From: Saccharothrix saharensis
GTDB taxonomy: Bacteria; Actinomycetota; Actinomycetes; Mycobacteriales; Pseudonocardiaceae
Length of the DNA: 64,000 bases
Direction of reading: 5' to 3'
Assembly: GCF_006716745.1 (NCBI RefSeq)
Contig: NZ_VFPP01000001.1
Location: 6,831,386-6,895,385, forward strand
The translations under genes and the position numbers were made by a program. The notes under the pieces are model-generated. The model ran no database searches and was not told where the DNA came from. It saw nothing but the letters and a program-made list of their open reading frames with translations. Of this stretch, positions 62,820 through 64,000 are shown piece by piece. Positions within the stretch are counted from its first letter, which is position 1. Every line of letters starts with the position of its first letter.

Positions 62820-64000
62820 TCGTGTGCGCGCAGTGCGGTGAGGGGAGCGGTCCGGGTTCGGAGTTCTGCGGCGCCTGCGGGACGTACCTGGAGTGGGAAC
62901 CACATCCCACGCCGGTGCCCGGCCAGGTCGCCGGAGAGTCGGGCCGGGTCGGCCAGACCGGGCACGGACGTCAGCCCGGTCAGGCCGGGCAGCCAGGGGA
63001 CACCGGGCAGCCAGGGGACACAGGGCGGATCGGACCAGGCCGGGGGCCGGGCGGTTCGGACGCGGTGGGCTGGGGACCGGGTGGCGCAGGAGCCGCGGGC
63101 GGGCGGTCGGCCGGGCCGGGGGCTGCCGGTTCCGGGGCAGGTGGCGTGGGGCCGGAGGGTGCAGGGGCTGCGCAGTCCGGACCCCCGGGCACCACGGCCG
63201 CGGGACCGGTGTCGTGGGGCTCGCGGCCGGGCGGTGGTGAGGAGCGGCTGTCGGCGGGGTCGTGGTGGCGTCGTGGGAAGTCGGTACCGCCTGGAACGCA
63301 GGAGGCGGGTGCGGCGGATCCCGCAGGGTTGCAATTCGAGTCGCAGCGGCCCGATCGGCGGCAGCCTGCTGCGATGCAGCCCGGGGCGATGCGGCCCACC
63401 GAGCACAGGCCCGCGACACCGCACCGGCCGCGGTCGACCGAGCGGCGGGCGGCTCGACCCGGTGACCTCATCTGCGGGCAGTGCGGCGAACCCAACCCGC
63501 CCACCCGCAAGTTCTGCGCCCGTTGCGGATCGACCCTGGTCGAAGCCGCGGTCGTGGCGGAGAAGTGGTGGCGCGGGCTCCTGCCCCGGCGCAAGCCGCC
63601 CACGGCGGGCAGCCGGCCCAACCGCCGGGTCGGCGCCGTCCGCCGCCGCATCGGCCAAGTGCTCCGCTGGTCGTTCGTCGTCGCCCTGCTGACCGCCGTC
63701 GGCGCCTACGGCCTCGTCCCCTCCTTCCGCAGCCTGATCAACTCCCGGGCGACGACGATCGTCCACAGCATCGAGGACGTCTTCGGCACCGACCTCACCC
63801 CCGTCCGCCCCACCACCATCACCGCCACCGCCGCATCACCCGACCACCCGCCCGCCCTGGCCTTCGACAACGCGACCAACACCTTCTGGCTCGCCCCGGT
63901 CACACCCCGACCACCCGCCCTGGTGCTCGACTTCGGCCGGGAGGTCGACCTGCGCGAAGCCATCGTCCGCGTCGGCGACCCCGCCGACCTGCAAGCCGCG
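62816..64000 (+). CDS. Zinc-ribbon transmembrane protein of the injection system, CisA-like candidate (3' end outside window)
   Basis: The frame starts at ATG 62816, overlapping the tail protein I stop, and is open to the window end (395 residues seen). It has a zinc ribbon at C4-C7 and C18-C21, a Gly-rich segment with collagen-like GQP/GDT triplets (about residues 46-73), and a second zinc ribbon C220-C223...C234-C237. A membrane helix spans about residues 283-302 (LRWSFVVALLTAVGAYGLVP). A distal domain follows that looks discoidin-like (ALAFDNATNTFWLAP, LVLDFGREVDLREAIVRVG). The layout suggests an inside-facing, possibly particle-binding part and an outside-facing domain. I recall a membrane partner, CisA, for Streptomyces CIS; equivalence is inferred. 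Confidence 0.75.
   Translation, partial: MIVCAQCGEGSGPGSEFCGACGTYLEWEPHPTPVPGQVAGESGRVGQTGHGRQPGQAGQPGDTGQPGDTGRIGPGRGPGGSDAVGWGPGGAGAAGGRSAGPGAAGSGAGGVGPEGAGAAQSGPPGTTAAGPVSWGSRPGGGEERLSAGSWWRRGKSVPPGTQEAGAADPAGLQFESQRPDRRQPAAMQPGAMRPTEHRPATPHRPRSTERRAARPGDLICGQCGEPNPPTRKFCARCGSTLVEAAVVAEKWWRGLLPRRKPPTAGSRPNRRVGAVRRRIGQVLRWSFVVALLTAVGAYGLVPSFRSLINSRATTIVHSIEDVFGTDLTPVRPTTITATAASPDHPPALAFDNATNTFWLAPVTPRPPALVLDFGREVDLREAIVRVGDPADLQAA

Noticed and set aside
47169..64000. Ordinary prophage interpretation of the tail genes
   Set aside because: No capsid, portal, terminase, lysis or integrase genes are visible, while eCIS-specific DUF4255, AAA+ and DUF4157 genes are present.

Overview
The window is a very GC-rich actinobacterial chromosome segment. 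GTG starts are frequent, ATGA/GTGA stop-start overlaps are common, and long antisense open frames occur throughout. The steA-mctB-pyrG-Nudix-xerD and parA-scpA-scpB-rluB gene order matches the mycobacterial Rv1697-Rv1711 neighbourhood. The accessory genes (conservon-type signalling, nSTAND-WD40 protein, cytoplasmic-type contractile injection system) point to a Pseudonocardiaceae-like filamentous actinomycete, perhaps of the Actinosynnema/Saccharothrix/Lentzea type. The genus is inferred, not proven. I saw no tRNA, rRNA, CRISPR array, transposase or prophage integrase.

Layout. (1) 1-11.8 kb is a conserved core: cell division/envelope genes (SteA, MctB), CTP synthase, ADP-ribose pyrophosphatase, XerD, and a chromosome-segregation operon of ParA, a small ribbon-helix-helix-like protein, ScpA, ScpB and RluB. 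After rluB the expected cmk/der genes are absent. (2) 11.9-15.7 kb is a 1248-residue HTH-nSTAND-WD40 protein. (3) 15.9-21.3 kb is an SsuABC/NMT1-type ABC transporter split around pobA (4-hydroxybenzoate 3-monooxygenase), probably one aromatic-acid uptake and oxidation unit. (4) 21.5-25.8 kb is a conservon (nitrate-sensor-like histidine kinase, roadblock protein, small GTPase) that lacks the usual DUF742 member. (5) 25.8-28.1 kb is a methyltransferase and a GGDEF protein with a degenerate EAL domain. (6) 28.2-33.3 kb is a sigma factor, a small protein, a cytoplasmic subtilase and a divergent TPR-CHAT protease-like protein. This looks like a two-protease signalling locus. (7) 33.3-40.1 kb is a stress-associated block: deaminase, STAS protein, YbdK-type carboxylate-amine ligase, topoisomerase IB, an aeRF1/Rv2629-type ribosome-associated protein, a DUF4383-like membrane protein, a SigF-like sigma factor and an RsbW-like kinase. 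Three of its transcription units carry sigma-F-like promoter sequences. (8) 40.3-47.0 kb is a five-component branched-chain-amino-acid-type ABC transporter with an embedded acyl-CoA ligase.

(9) 47.2 kb to the end is the highlight: a phage-tail-like contractile injection system. It contains a candidate cargo, DUF4255 cap/terminator, AAA+ ATPase, DUF4157 metalloprotease-like protein, sheath, two tube proteins, an assembly protein, DUF6760, a long disordered linker protein, a LysM baseplate protein, VgrG-like spike, PAAR tip, gp25-like wedge, baseplate J, tail protein I, and a zinc-ribbon transmembrane protein cut by the window edge. The last resembles membrane anchors associated with Streptomyces cytoplasmic injection systems. 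Tape-measure and fibre genes were not seen and may lie beyond the window.

All functional calls come from reading sequence motifs and family knowledge. No database search was possible.
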